Part shown: positions 32,893 through 39,756 of the stretch, in pieces
Layout: every line of letters begins with the position of its first letter
How positions within the stretch are numbered: position 1 is the first letter of the stretch
Origin: Pseudomonadota bacterium
GTDB taxonomy: Bacteria; Pseudomonadota; Alphaproteobacteria; Rhizobiales; Hyphomicrobiaceae
NCBI GenBank assembly: GCA_023430315.1
Contig: JAEZAW010000264.1
Coordinates: 1 to 39,756 of the forward strand
Length of the DNA stretch: 39,756 nt
Direction: 5' to 3'
The notes under the pieces: generated by a model
Database searches by the model: none
What the model saw: the letters and a program-made list of their open reading frames with translations, nothing else
What the model was told of the DNA's origin: nothing
Position numbers and translations under genes: made by a program

Positions 32893-33399
32893 ATGCAAGA
32901 GACGATCGACACCGGGAAGAAGCTGGGCTCTGCAGACATCGCGCGAGTGATGAAGCTGCTGCCGCATCGCTATCCCTTTCTGATGCTCGATCGCCTTACG
33001 GAGATGGACGGCGACGAAAGCTGCGTCGGTATCAAGAATGTCACGATCAACGAGCCGTTCTTCCAGGGCCACTTCCCGAAGTTCCCGGTCATGCCCGGCG
33101 TGCTCATCATCGAGGGCCTCGCGCAGACAGCGGGCGCGCTTTGCGTCGCGAGCCTCGGCGAGGACTACAATCCGCAGGTCGTGTATTTCATGGGGATCGA
33201 CAAGGCCAAGTTTCGCCGGCCGGTGGTGCCTGGTGACCAACTCCACTATCATGTCCGCAAGCTCCGCAGCCGTGGCCGCGTGTGGCGGTTCTACGGCGAG
33301 GCGCGAGTGAATGGTCATGTCGTGGCGGAAGCAGAGGTCAGCGCGATGATCGCGGACTCGGCTGAAGCGCGCGCCTTCGCGGCTCACAAGAATGCCTGA
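32893..33399 (+). CDS. fabZ: 3-hydroxyacyl-ACP dehydratase FabZ
   Basis: FabZ dehydrates 3-hydroxyacyl-ACP in fatty acid elongation, competing with LpxA and LpxD for the same acyl-ACPs. The 168-residue hot-dog protein has LLPHRYPFLMLDR and the active-site stretch FFQGHFPKFPVMPGVLIIEG with catalytic His60 and Glu74. Start ATG 32893 is best; an in-frame GTG at 32887 is possible. It overlaps the lpxA start by 8 bases. Confidence 0.97.
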   Translation: MQETIDTGKKLGSADIARVMKLLPHRYPFLMLDRLTEMDGDESCVGIKNVTINEPFFQGHFPKFPVMPGVLIIEGLAQTAGALCVASLGEDYNPQVVYFMGIDKAKFRRPVVPGDQLHYHVRKLRSRGRVWRFYGEARVNGHVVAEAEVSAMIADSAEARAFAAHKNA

Positions 33400-34249
33400 C
33401 GCGGGAATCCACCCGGCCGCCATCGTCTCGAGCGAAGCCGAACTGGCGCCTGGAGTCGAGGTCGGTCCGTTCACGATCATCGAGGCTGGAGCGCGGATCG
33501 CGAAAGGCGTCCGCATCGGGCCGCACTGCTCGATCGGAGGCAATGTCAGCCTCGGCGAGGGTTGCCAATTGCTGAGCCACGTTGCGATAGCGGGGCGCAC
33601 GACGATCGGTGCTCGCACGCGCATCTTTCCTTTTGCCTCGCTCGGCCATCAGCCGCAGGATCTCAAGTACTCCGGCGAGCCTTCCACGCTCTCGATCGGC
33701 ACCGACTGCCTGGTCCGCGAGGGCGTGACCATGAATCCCGGCACCAGCGGTGGCGGCATGGCGACGACGGTCGGCAATAAGTGCGCCTTCCTCGCCAACT
33801 CGCACGTGGGGCATGACAGCCACGTCGGCAACAACGTGATCTTCTCGAACAACGTCATGCTCGCAGGGCATTGCCGGGTCGATGACTATGTGATCCTCGG
33901 CGGTGGTGCGGCGGTCATCCAATATACGCACGTCGGCGCGCACGCCTTCGTCGGCGGCATGTCGGGCCTCGAGAACGATCTCATCCCGTACGGCATGGCG
34001 GTCGGGAACCGAGCGCGACTGAGCGGCCTCAATATCGTCGGCCTGCAGCGCCGCGGGTTCACGCGCGAGCAGATCCACGCGTTGAGGCGTGCCTATCGCC
34101 TGCTCTTCGCCGACGAAGGCACGCTCAAGGAGCGCGTCGACGATGTGGCCGCGAGCTTCGAGGACAATCCGATCGTCCAGGAGATCGTTGCCTATATCCG
34201 CGCCGACCGGAAGAAGTCGCTCTGCACGCCGCGCGACGTCGCGGATTAG
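33392..34249 (+). CDS. lpxA: UDP-N-acetylglucosamine O-acyltransferase
   Basis: LpxA transfers a hydroxyacyl chain from ACP to UDP-GlcNAc, the first step of lipid A synthesis. The 285-residue protein is a left-handed beta-helix (IHPAAIVSSEAELAPGVEVG, then many hexapeptides) with a C-terminal helical domain (GFTREQIHALRRAYRLLF). The catalytic His lies in ANSHVGHDSHVGNN, and the alphaproteobacterial variant VTMNPGT replaces the E. coli TIHRGT. The ATG overlaps the fabZ stop, so translation is likely coupled. Confidence 0.97.
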   Translation: MPDAGIHPAAIVSSEAELAPGVEVGPFTIIEAGARIAKGVRIGPHCSIGGNVSLGEGCQLLSHVAIAGRTTIGARTRIFPFASLGHQPQDLKYSGEPSTLSIGTDCLVREGVTMNPGTSGGGMATTVGNKCAFLANSHVGHDSHVGNNVIFSNNVMLAGHCRVDDYVILGGGAAVIQYTHVGAHAFVGGMSGLENDLIPYGMAVGNRARLSGLNIVGLQRRGFTREQIHALRRAYRLLFADEGTLKERVDDVAASFEDNPIVQEIVAYIRADRKKSLCTPRDVAD

Positions 34250-34268
34250 TCTGCAGTCGGGGACCGGT

Positions 34269-35561
34269 ATGGATCAGGTTCCCTTGGGCATTCTGGCTTG
34301 CGCCGGCAGCCTGCCGATCGAAATCGCGGAGGCCGCGCGCGGCGCGGGGCGCTCCGTGCATATTGTCGGCATCGAGGGTTTCGCGGAGCCCGAGATCGCT
34401 GCCTACTCACACAAGATCGTCAACATCGGTCAGGTCGGCAGCATGCTCTCGAGCCTTAAGCAGGCGGGCTGCCGCCAGCTCGTGATCGCCGGCGCGCTTC
34501 GCCGTCCCAATCTCCTCAAGATCCGCGTCGATCACGGTTTCTTCCGCGCGATCAAGACTGCACTGAGTTTGACCCGCGGTGGGGATGACAGCGTCCTGCG
34601 CAGGGTCGTGCGTTTCTTCGAGAGCGAGGGTTTTGAGGTCATCGGCGTCGATAGCATCGCGCCGCATCTGCTGGCCCCCGTCGGGCCGCTCGGCCGTATC
34701 GCGCCGAGTGAGGCGAGCATCCGCGCGATGTCGCGCGCTGCAGCGCTGCTCAGGGCGCTCGGCGCTTTGGATGTGGGGCAGGGCGCGGTCGCGACGGACG
34801 AGCGCATCATTGCTGTCGAGGGTGTACACGGAACGGACGAGATGCTCGAGCAGATCGAGGCTGCGGGCCTATCGAGCATCGGCGCCGTGCTCGTGAAAAT
34901 GCCGAAGCCGGGCCAGGAGTTGCGCGTCGATCTGCCGGCAATCGGCCCGCGCACGATCGAGCGGGCCCATGCCTGTGGTCTCGCTGGCATCGTCATCGCC
35001 GCCGGACGCGCATTGGTCATCGAGCGGGAGCGCACGATTGCGTTGGCCGATGAGCTCGGCCTGTTCATCGCCGGTATCGACAACGCGGATGGCGTCGGCG
35101 CGGCGACGGTCATCGCATCGCCGGCCTTCCGCCAGATCGGCAGCAAGCGCGCCGGAGCTTCCGAGCGGCGCGATGCTCTTCTCGGCGCTCAGGCACTTGC
35201 CGTGCTGGCGGCGCATCAGGCAGGCCGTGCCGTGCTCGTGATCGGCGAGCACGTGCAGCGCGTTGATGGCGCGCTCGGTATTCATCGCATGTTGAGCGGA
35301 CGGCGGCCCGGGCACTGGGGCCTCAGGACCTTCAAACGGCGCATGGGCGTTCTGGTCGTCAGCGCGATCGAAGATATCGGCACGGATGCCGAGAGCATCG
35401 ACGCCGTACTGGCTCTCGCAGCGCGCGCCGCTCTTGCCGGCATCGTCATTGCTGAGCGTGTGGACGCCGAGCAGCCGCTCGCGAGGATGCTGGTGCAAGC
35501 CGCGGACCGGCACCGGTTGTTCGTCCTCGTGCCGGGCACCAACGGTGGAGGGACGAAATGA
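34269..35561 (+). CDS. lpxI: UDP-2,3-diacylglucosamine pyrophosphatase LpxI, with duplicated C-terminal domain
   Basis: LpxI hydrolyses UDP-2,3-diacylglucosamine to lipid X in place of LpxH. The first 271 residues form a normal LpxI: N-domain (LGILACAGSLPIEIAEAARGAG; NIGQVGSMLSSLKQAG) and C-domain (APSEASIRAM; VEGVHGTDEML; MPKPGQELRVDLPAIGP, with Asp221 at the position of the known active-site Asp). Known LpxI proteins are about 270-300 residues, but this one has 430. Residues about 297-423 resemble the C-domain again: VDGALGIHRML for VEGVHGTDEML, ALAGIVIA for GLAGIVIA. This second copy lacks the KPGQ-DLPAIGP motif, so it is probably non-catalytic. The frame is intact to a 4-base ATGA overlap with lpxB. 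The start ATG 34269 has GGGGA upstream. Confidence 0.9.
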   Translation: MDQVPLGILACAGSLPIEIAEAARGAGRSVHIVGIEGFAEPEIAAYSHKIVNIGQVGSMLSSLKQAGCRQLVIAGALRRPNLLKIRVDHGFFRAIKTALSLTRGGDDSVLRRVVRFFESEGFEVIGVDSIAPHLLAPVGPLGRIAPSEASIRAMSRAAALLRALGALDVGQGAVATDERIIAVEGVHGTDEMLEQIEAAGLSSIGAVLVKMPKPGQELRVDLPAIGPRTIERAHACGLAGIVIAAGRALVIERERTIALADELGLFIAGIDNADGVGAATVIASPAFRQIGSKRAGASERRDALLGAQALAVLAAHQAGRAVLVIGEHVQRVDGALGIHRMLSGRRPGHWGLRTFKRRMGVLVVSAIEDIGTDAESIDAVLALAARAALAGIVIAERVDAEQPLARMLVQAADRHRLFVLVPGTNGGGTK

Positions 35562-36742
35562 GCGCGTTGCCCGCCCGCCCGCTGCGCATCTTCGTTGTTG
35601 CCGGCGAGCACTCGGGTGACGCACTCGGGGCGCGGCTCATGATGGCGCTCACGGCATTGCGGCCGGGCATCACCTTCAGTGGCGTCGGTGGGCCGAAGAT
35701 GACGGCCGCAGGTCTCTCGTCCGTATTCGAGATGAGTGAGATCGCGGTGATGGGGCCGGCCGCCATCGTCGCGCAGCTCCCGCATCTGCTCCGCAAGATC
35801 AACGAGACGGTGCGGGCCGCGCTCGCCGCTGAGCCCGATGTGCTGGTGATCATCGACGCGCCCGAATTTACGCATCGCGTCGCGCGGAAGGTCCGTCGCG
35901 CGCGTCCTGCGCTACCTATCGTCGATTATGTCTCGCCGAGTGTGTGGGCGTGGCGGCCGTGGCGCGCGCGCAAGATGCGCGCCTATGTCGACGAAGTTCT
36001 GGCACTGCTGCCTTTCGAGCCCGGCGTGCATGAGCGTCTCGGCGGTCCGCCGTGCACCTACGTGGGGCATCCACTGGCGGAGCGGCGCTCGTGGATCGCA
36101 GCGCTCGATCCCGAGCCGCTGGCGCAGCGACTGCGCCTTGCGCATGATCGCCAGCCGCTGCTGGTCCTTCCGGGCAGCCGTCGTAGCGTGGTCAACCGTT
36201 TGTGGTCGCCGTTCTCGGCAACTCTGTGGGAGCTGCATGCGCGCGGTCATCGTCTCGACGTGCTGCTGCCGGTCGTCGAGAGCACGCGGGATCTTGTCGT
36301 CGAGCGCACCAAGGGCTGGCCGCCTTTTCCGGTCCACCTGATCGAGGAGGATGTCGACAAGTTCCGCGCCTTCAAGCTTGCCCGCGCGGCGCTCGCGGCT
36401 TCGGGCACAGCGACGTTGGAGCTGGCGCTTGCGGGATGTCCGATGGTCGTCTCCTACCGGGTTGATCGCCTGGCGTTGGTGTTTCGCGATCTCGTGAAGC
36501 CGCCGCACTTCGCTCTCGCCAATCTGGTCCTCGGCGAGCGCGCGTTCCCTGAATTGATGCAGGAGTCCTGCGTTCCGGAGAAGCTCGCGCCAGCGCTCGA
36601 GGCGCTGCTCGCAGACACACCCGAGCGTCAGGCTCAGCTTGCAGCGCTCGCGCGCGTTCCCGATGCGATTACGACCGGCACGTCACCAGCCATTGCTGCG
36701 GCCATGCGGGTGCTCGCGCACGCCGAGCGCGCGCGTCGTTAG
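35558..36742 (+). CDS. lpxB: Lipid A disaccharide synthase
   Basis: LpxB joins lipid X and UDP-2,3-diacylglucosamine into the lipid A disaccharide. The 394-residue GT19-type glycosyltransferase has the N-terminal VVAGEHSGDALGARLM, the VDYVSPSVWAWRPWRARKM motif near residue 125, LVLPGSRRSVV, and the C-terminal nucleotide site AASGTATLELALAGCPMVVSY (about residue 284). Its ATG overlaps the lpxI stop by 4 bases. Expected length is 370-400. Confidence 0.97.
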   Translation: MSALPARPLRIFVVAGEHSGDALGARLMMALTALRPGITFSGVGGPKMTAAGLSSVFEMSEIAVMGPAAIVAQLPHLLRKINETVRAALAAEPDVLVIIDAPEFTHRVARKVRRARPALPIVDYVSPSVWAWRPWRARKMRAYVDEVLALLPFEPGVHERLGGPPCTYVGHPLAERRSWIAALDPEPLAQRLRLAHDRQPLLVLPGSRRSVVNRLWSPFSATLWELHARGHRLDVLLPVVESTRDLVVERTKGWPPFPVHLIEEDVDKFRAFKLARAALAASGTATLELALAGCPMVVSYRVDRLALVFRDLVKPPHFALANLVLGERAFPELMQESCVPEKLAPALEALLADTPERQAQLAALARVPDAITTGTSPAIAAAMRVLAHAERARR

Positions 36743-36763
36743 CCGCTGTAGGAGGTAGCGTCC

Positions 36764-37153
36764 ATGACGAGGCATCCCACTGAGAAGGAAATGGCGGCGG
36801 TGCTGCGGCTGGCCGCGGCGGAGCGCTACAAGCATCTCATCAAGAAAGTGGCCGACCAAGAGGTCATTTGGAGCTTATGGTCGGAGGGTTGGGCTCTGAT
36901 GGGTGATGATAGCGGACGGCAAGTCATGCCGATTTGGCCGCACGCACCGTATGCAAGTGCTTGTGCAAAGGGCGATTGGCATGGATACGAGTCTCGGCAG
37001 ATCAATCTCTATGACTGGATGGAGCGCTGGCTGCCAGGCCTCAAAGATGATCACAGGCTAGTCGCGGTGTTTCCACTTCCGGACGGCAAGGCGGTTACGG
37101 TTGAGCCGGACGATTTGCTCCGTGACTTGGAGGAGGAGTTGCAGAGATACTGA
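36764..37153 (+). CDS. DUF2750 family protein
   Basis: The 129-residue cytosolic protein matches DUF2750: RYKHLIKKVADQEVIWSLWSEG at residues 21-42, MPIWPHAPYASACA, and VAVFPLPDGKAVTVEPDDLL. Its function is unknown. AGGAGG lies just upstream of the start. It is inserted between lpxB and gltA, 21 bases after lpxB, and codons are somewhat more AT-rich than in lpxB. A shared terminator follows. Confidence 0.85.
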   Translation: MTRHPTEKEMAAVLRLAAAERYKHLIKKVADQEVIWSLWSEGWALMGDDSGRQVMPIWPHAPYASACAKGDWHGYESRQINLYDWMERWLPGLKDDHRLVAVFPLPDGKAVTVEPDDLLRDLEEELQRY

Positions 37154-37165
37154 TCTCTCAATACA

Positions 37166-37197
37166 AAAGGCCACCGACCTCGCGGTCGATGGCCTTT
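37166..37197. terminator. Bidirectional terminator between the DUF2750 gene and gltA
   Basis: AAAGGCCA (37166-37173) pairs with TGGCCTTT (37190-37197); CGACC/GGTCG extends the stem with one C-A mismatch and a TCGC loop. A-rich bases precede it and T-rich bases follow on the plus strand, so it can serve both the plus-strand DUF2750 gene and minus-strand gltA. Confidence 0.8.
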
Positions 37198-37219
37198 AAA
37201 CTTACGCCGTCGTTTGCGC

Positions 37220-38536
37220 TCAGCGCTTCTCGACGGGTACGTAATCGCGCTGCGTCGGACCGACATAGAGCTGGCGCGGACGACCGATCTTCTGCTCCGG
37301 GTCCTCGATCATTTCCTTCCACTGCGCGATCCAGCCGACCGTGCGCGAGACGGCGAAGAGCGGCGTGAACATCGAGACGGGGAAGCCGATCGCGCGGAGC
37401 ACGATGCCCGAGTAGAAGTCGACGTTCGGGTAGAGCTTCTTCTCGATGAAGTAGTCGTCGTGCAGCGCGATGCGCTCGAGCTCCATCGCGACGTCGAGGA
37501 GATCGTCCTTGATGCCGAGCTTGGCGAGCACTTCGTGGCAGGTCTCCTGCATGACCTTCGCGCGCGGATCGTAGTTCTTGTACACGCGATGGCCGAAGCC
37601 CATCAGGCGCACGCCTTCGTTCTTGTCCTTCACGCGCTTGATGAACTCCGGGATGTTCCGGACGTGGCCGATCTCCTCGAGCATCTTGAGCGCGGCCTCG
37701 TTGGCGCCGCCGTGTGCGGGGCCCCAGAGACAGGCGATGCCCGCCGCGATGCACGCGAAGGGATTGGCACCCGAAGAACCAGCAAAGCGCACCGTCGAGG
37801 TCGAAGCGTTCTGCTCGTGGTCGGCGTGCAGGATCATGATGCGGTCGAGCGCCTTCGCGACGACCGGATCGACGACGTACGGCTCGCACGGAACTGCGAA
37901 GCACATCTGCAGGAAGTTCGACGCGAAATCGAGCTCGTTGCGCGGATAGATGAAGGGCTGGCCGATCGAATACTTGAAGGCCATGGACGCGATCGTCGGC
38001 ATCTTCGCGATCATGCGATGGCTGGCGATGATGCGGTGCTTGGGATCGTGGATGTCCGTGCTGTCGTGATAGAAGGCCGAGAGGGCGCCGACCACGCCGC
38101 ACATGATGGCCATCGGATGCGCATCACGGCGGAAGCCCGTGTAGAAGCGGGTCATCTGCTCGTGCACCATCGTGTGGCGCGTGATGTGGTTGTCGAATTC
38201 CTTGAGCTGCGCTGCAGTCGGCAGCTCGCCGTGCAGCAGGAGGTAACACACTTCGACGAAGTTCGACGTCTTGGCGAGCTGCTCGATCGGATAGCCGCGG
38301 TAGAGGAGGATGCCTTCCTCGCCGTCGATGTAGGTGATCTTCGACGAGCAGTTGGCGGTTGACGTGAAACCCGGGTCGTAGGTGAAGCAGCCCGACTCGC
38401 GATAGAGGCGGCCGACGTCGATGACGTCCGGTCCAATCGAGCCCGATCGCACCGGCATTTTGACCTGCTTGTTGGCGATCAGTAGCGATGCCGTACGGTC
38501 GCCATCGGGCGCTTTGGACCCATCGTGTGCGTTCAT
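37220..38536 (-). CDS. gltA: Citrate synthase (type II, hexameric)
   Basis: GltA condenses oxaloacetate and acetyl-CoA at the entrance of the TCA cycle. The 438-residue protein shows all three catalytic residues: His275 (GPAHGG), His316 (FGHRVY) and Asp373 (NVDFYSG). The N-terminal beta domain (NCSSKITYIDGEEGILLYRGY) is that of the NADH-sensitive hexameric bacterial type. ATG 38536 has AAAGGA 7 bases upstream. The 133-base leader after gltX contains a perfect 14-bp palindrome (38571-38584). Confidence 0.97.
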   Translation of the reverse strand: MNAHDGSKAPDGDRTASLLIANKQVKMPVRSGSIGPDVIDVGRLYRESGCFTYDPGFTSTANCSSKITYIDGEEGILLYRGYPIEQLAKTSNFVEVCYLLLHGELPTAAQLKEFDNHITRHTMVHEQMTRFYTGFRRDAHPMAIMCGVVGALSAFYHDSTDIHDPKHRIIASHRMIAKMPTIASMAFKYSIGQPFIYPRNELDFASNFLQMCFAVPCEPYVVDPVVAKALDRIMILHADHEQNASTSTVRFAGSSGANPFACIAAGIACLWGPAHGGANEAALKMLEEIGHVRNIPEFIKRVKDKNEGVRLMGFGHRVYKNYDPRAKVMQETCHEVLAKLGIKDDLLDVAMELERIALHDDYFIEKKLYPNVDFYSGIVLRAIGFPVSMFTPLFAVSRTVGWIAQWKEMIEDPEQKIGRPRQLYVGPTQRDYVPVEKR

Positions 38537-38669
38537 GTCGACGTCCTTTTGAACAGCGAGCCAATCCACTGGCGCTGCAGCGCCGTTGCCGCAATGCACC
38601 ATAACAGCATGCCACTGTTTAATAAAGCAGCAGCCACCGCTAGGCGATGCATCAAATAGTTGAGAATGG

Positions 38670-39756
38670 TCAACTTGCCTGGTCCTTCAGCCGGGCGATC
38701 GTCTCCTCCCTGCCGAGGGCGTGCATGACGTCGAAAACGGGTGGCGAAATGCTCCGACCCGTGAGCGCTGCCCTGAGTGGCTGCGCGATCTTCCCGAGCT
38801 TGGCACCGCTCGTCTCGGCGAAGGTGCGAACCTCGGCTTCGAGGGCAGCGGCGGTCCATTCTGGCGCGGCCTCGAACTTGGGGATCAAGGCGCTGAGGAT
38901 CGTCTTGGCATCGCTGTCGATGAGCTTGGCGGCCTTCTCGTCAAGGCTCAGGGGGCGCTTGGCAAAGAGGAAGGCAGCCCCATCGACGAGCTCCAGCAAT
39001 GTCTTGGTGCGCTCCTTCAGCCCCGGCAGCGCAATGCGGAGCTTTTCCCAGCCGCCGTCACGCTCCAGCTTAGAAAGCTTCTCAGGTCCGCCGTCGATGA
39101 CCTCCAGCAACTCCTTGAGGCGCTGGACCAACTCGTCGTCGCTGGCCTTGCGGATGTAGTGGCCATTGAGATCGGCGAGCTTGGCGAAGTCGAAGCGCGC
39201 GGGCGAACGGCCGACAGCGTCGAGGTCGAACCATTCGATCAGCTGTTCCGTCGAGATGATCTCGTCATCGCCATGGCTCCATCCGAGCCGCACGAGGTAG
39301 TTGCGCATGGCCTCGGGGAGATAGCCCATGGCCTTATAGGCGTCCGTCGCCTCGGCGCCGTGGCGCTTGGAGAGCTTGGCGCCATCCGGACCATGGATGA
39401 GCGGTACATGGGCGAACACCGGCACGTCCCATCCGCACGCAACATAGACCTGCGTCTGGCGCGCAGCATTCGTGAGGTGATCGACGCCGCGGATGACGTG
39501 CGTGATGCCCATGTCGTGGTCGTCGACGACGACCGCGAAATTATAGGTGGGCGTGCCGTCCGAGCGCAGGATGATCATGTCGTCGAGTTCGGTGTTGGCG
39601 ACGCGCACCTCGCCCTGGACGAGGTCCTGCACCACGGTCTCGCCCTCGCGCGGGGCCTTGAGGCGGATCGCCCCCTTGCGGCCGGGCGGCGCCTCGGAGG
39701 GGTCGCGGTCGCGCCAGTACCCGTCGTAGCGCGGCGGGCGGCCCTCGGCCATGGCG
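38670..39756 (-). CDS. gltX: Glutamyl-tRNA synthetase, N-terminal part outside the window
   Basis: About 361 residues of a class I synthetase are read to the window edge. Visible features are the catalytic-domain segment TPTYNFAVVVDDHDMGITHVIRG, the KMSKS-type loop KLSKRHGA, and the C-terminal helical anticodon-binding domain (LGKIAQPLRAALTG). The N-terminal Rossmann HIGH motif lies beyond the right edge. The order gltX then gltA on the same strand is usual in Hyphomicrobiales. Confidence 0.96.
   Translation of the reverse strand, partial: AMAEGRPPRYDGYWRDRDPSEAPPGRKGAIRLKAPREGETVVQDLVQGEVRVANTELDDMIILRSDGTPTYNFAVVVDDHDMGITHVIRGVDHLTNAARQTQVYVACGWDVPVFAHVPLIHGPDGAKLSKRHGAEATDAYKAMGYLPEAMRNYLVRLGWSHGDDEIISTEQLIEWFDLDAVGRSPARFDFAKLADLNGHYIRKASDDELVQRLKELLEVIDGGPEKLSKLERDGGWEKLRIALPGLKERTKTLLELVDGAAFLFAKRPLSLDEKAAKLIDSDAKTILSALIPKFEAAPEWTAAALEAEVRTFAETSGAKLGKIAQPLRAALTGRSISPPVFDVMHALGREETIARLKDQAS

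Noticed and set aside
31491..32939. 482-residue minus-strand open frame opposite lpxD
   Set aside because: Shadow of lpxD; low-complexity translation without domains.
38660..38673. Second FNR/FixK-like sequence (TTGA-N6-TCAA) at the gltX end, upstream of gltA
   Set aside because: It matches only the eight outer positions, overlaps the gltX stop codon, and such matches are expected by chance about once in a window of this size.
1..39756. CRISPR arrays, insertion sequences, prophage genes, replication origin
   Set aside because: I saw no regularly spaced repeats, transposase or integrase motifs, phage structural genes, or clustered DnaA boxes on reading both strands.

Overview
The window is GC-rich, tightly packed chromosomal DNA from an alphaproteobacterium, most probably of the order Hyphomicrobiales (Rhizobiales). 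This rests on the gene order pyrH-frr-uppS-cdsA-dxr-rseP-bamA-lpxD-fabZ-lpxA-lpxI-lpxB followed by opposed gltA and gltX, on LpxI (not LpxH) as the UDP-diacylglucosamine pyrophosphatase, on the fused indolepyruvate ferredoxin oxidoreductase, and on the frequent GTG/TTG starts. The species cannot be named from the sequence alone.

Layout. (1) 1-4911: a catabolic block. A minus-strand operon encodes an SDR dehydrogenase and a three-subunit molybdenum hydroxylase (FAD, 2Fe-2S and Mo subunits; the Mo subunit runs off the left edge). A divergent metal-dependent amidohydrolase/decarboxylase faces it. (2) 4922-7957, minus: HpcH/HpaI aldolase, uracil phosphoribosyltransferase, and a membrane-anchored C13 (legumain-type) protease homologue. 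(3) 8109-11755: an EmrAB-type efflux pair divergent from its TetR regulator. The intergenic region holds two identical 19-bp operators flanking a symmetric pair of face-to-face promoters. (4) 11803-13813: two VOC proteins and a DoxX-like membrane protein. (5) 13932-15104: a lower-GC patch with an unrecognised gene and a small antitoxin-like gene, on the 3' side of tRNA-Glu(CUC). (6) 15257-18700: a SpoU/TrmJ-type methyltransferase with an extra cysteine-containing N-terminal domain, an exported hypothetical protein, dapD, and a Lys/Ala-rich two-repeat protein. (7) 18991-23212: an 1157-residue indolepyruvate ferredoxin oxidoreductase preceded by a perfect FNR/FixK-type box, then a GST. (8) 23319-36742: one long plus-strand envelope cluster covering UMP kinase, ribosome recycling, isoprenoid and undecaprenyl phosphate synthesis, CDP-diacylglycerol, the site-2 protease RseP, the outer-membrane assembly protein BamA, and lipid A synthesis (lpxD, fabZ, lpxA, lpxI, lpxB). 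(9) 36764-39756: a DUF2750 gene, a bidirectional terminator, and minus-strand gltA and gltX (gltX runs off the right edge).

How the genes work together. Cluster 8 makes lipid A and the machinery that inserts outer-membrane proteins, and links them to phospholipid and peptidoglycan carrier synthesis. The catabolic block looks like hydroxylation, oxidation and ring-cleavage or decarboxylation of an unidentified, perhaps aromatic or heterocyclic, compound.

The most unusual items are LpxI, which carries an apparent second degenerate copy of its catalytic C-terminal domain; the FNR/FixK box in front of the oxygen-sensitive Fe-S oxidoreductase; the symmetric emrAB/tetR control region; the polytopic C13 protease; and the four-cysteine domain fused to the RNA methyltransferase. 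I found no CRISPR array, complete transposon, prophage or rRNA gene. No gene-free stretch exceeds 300 bases.
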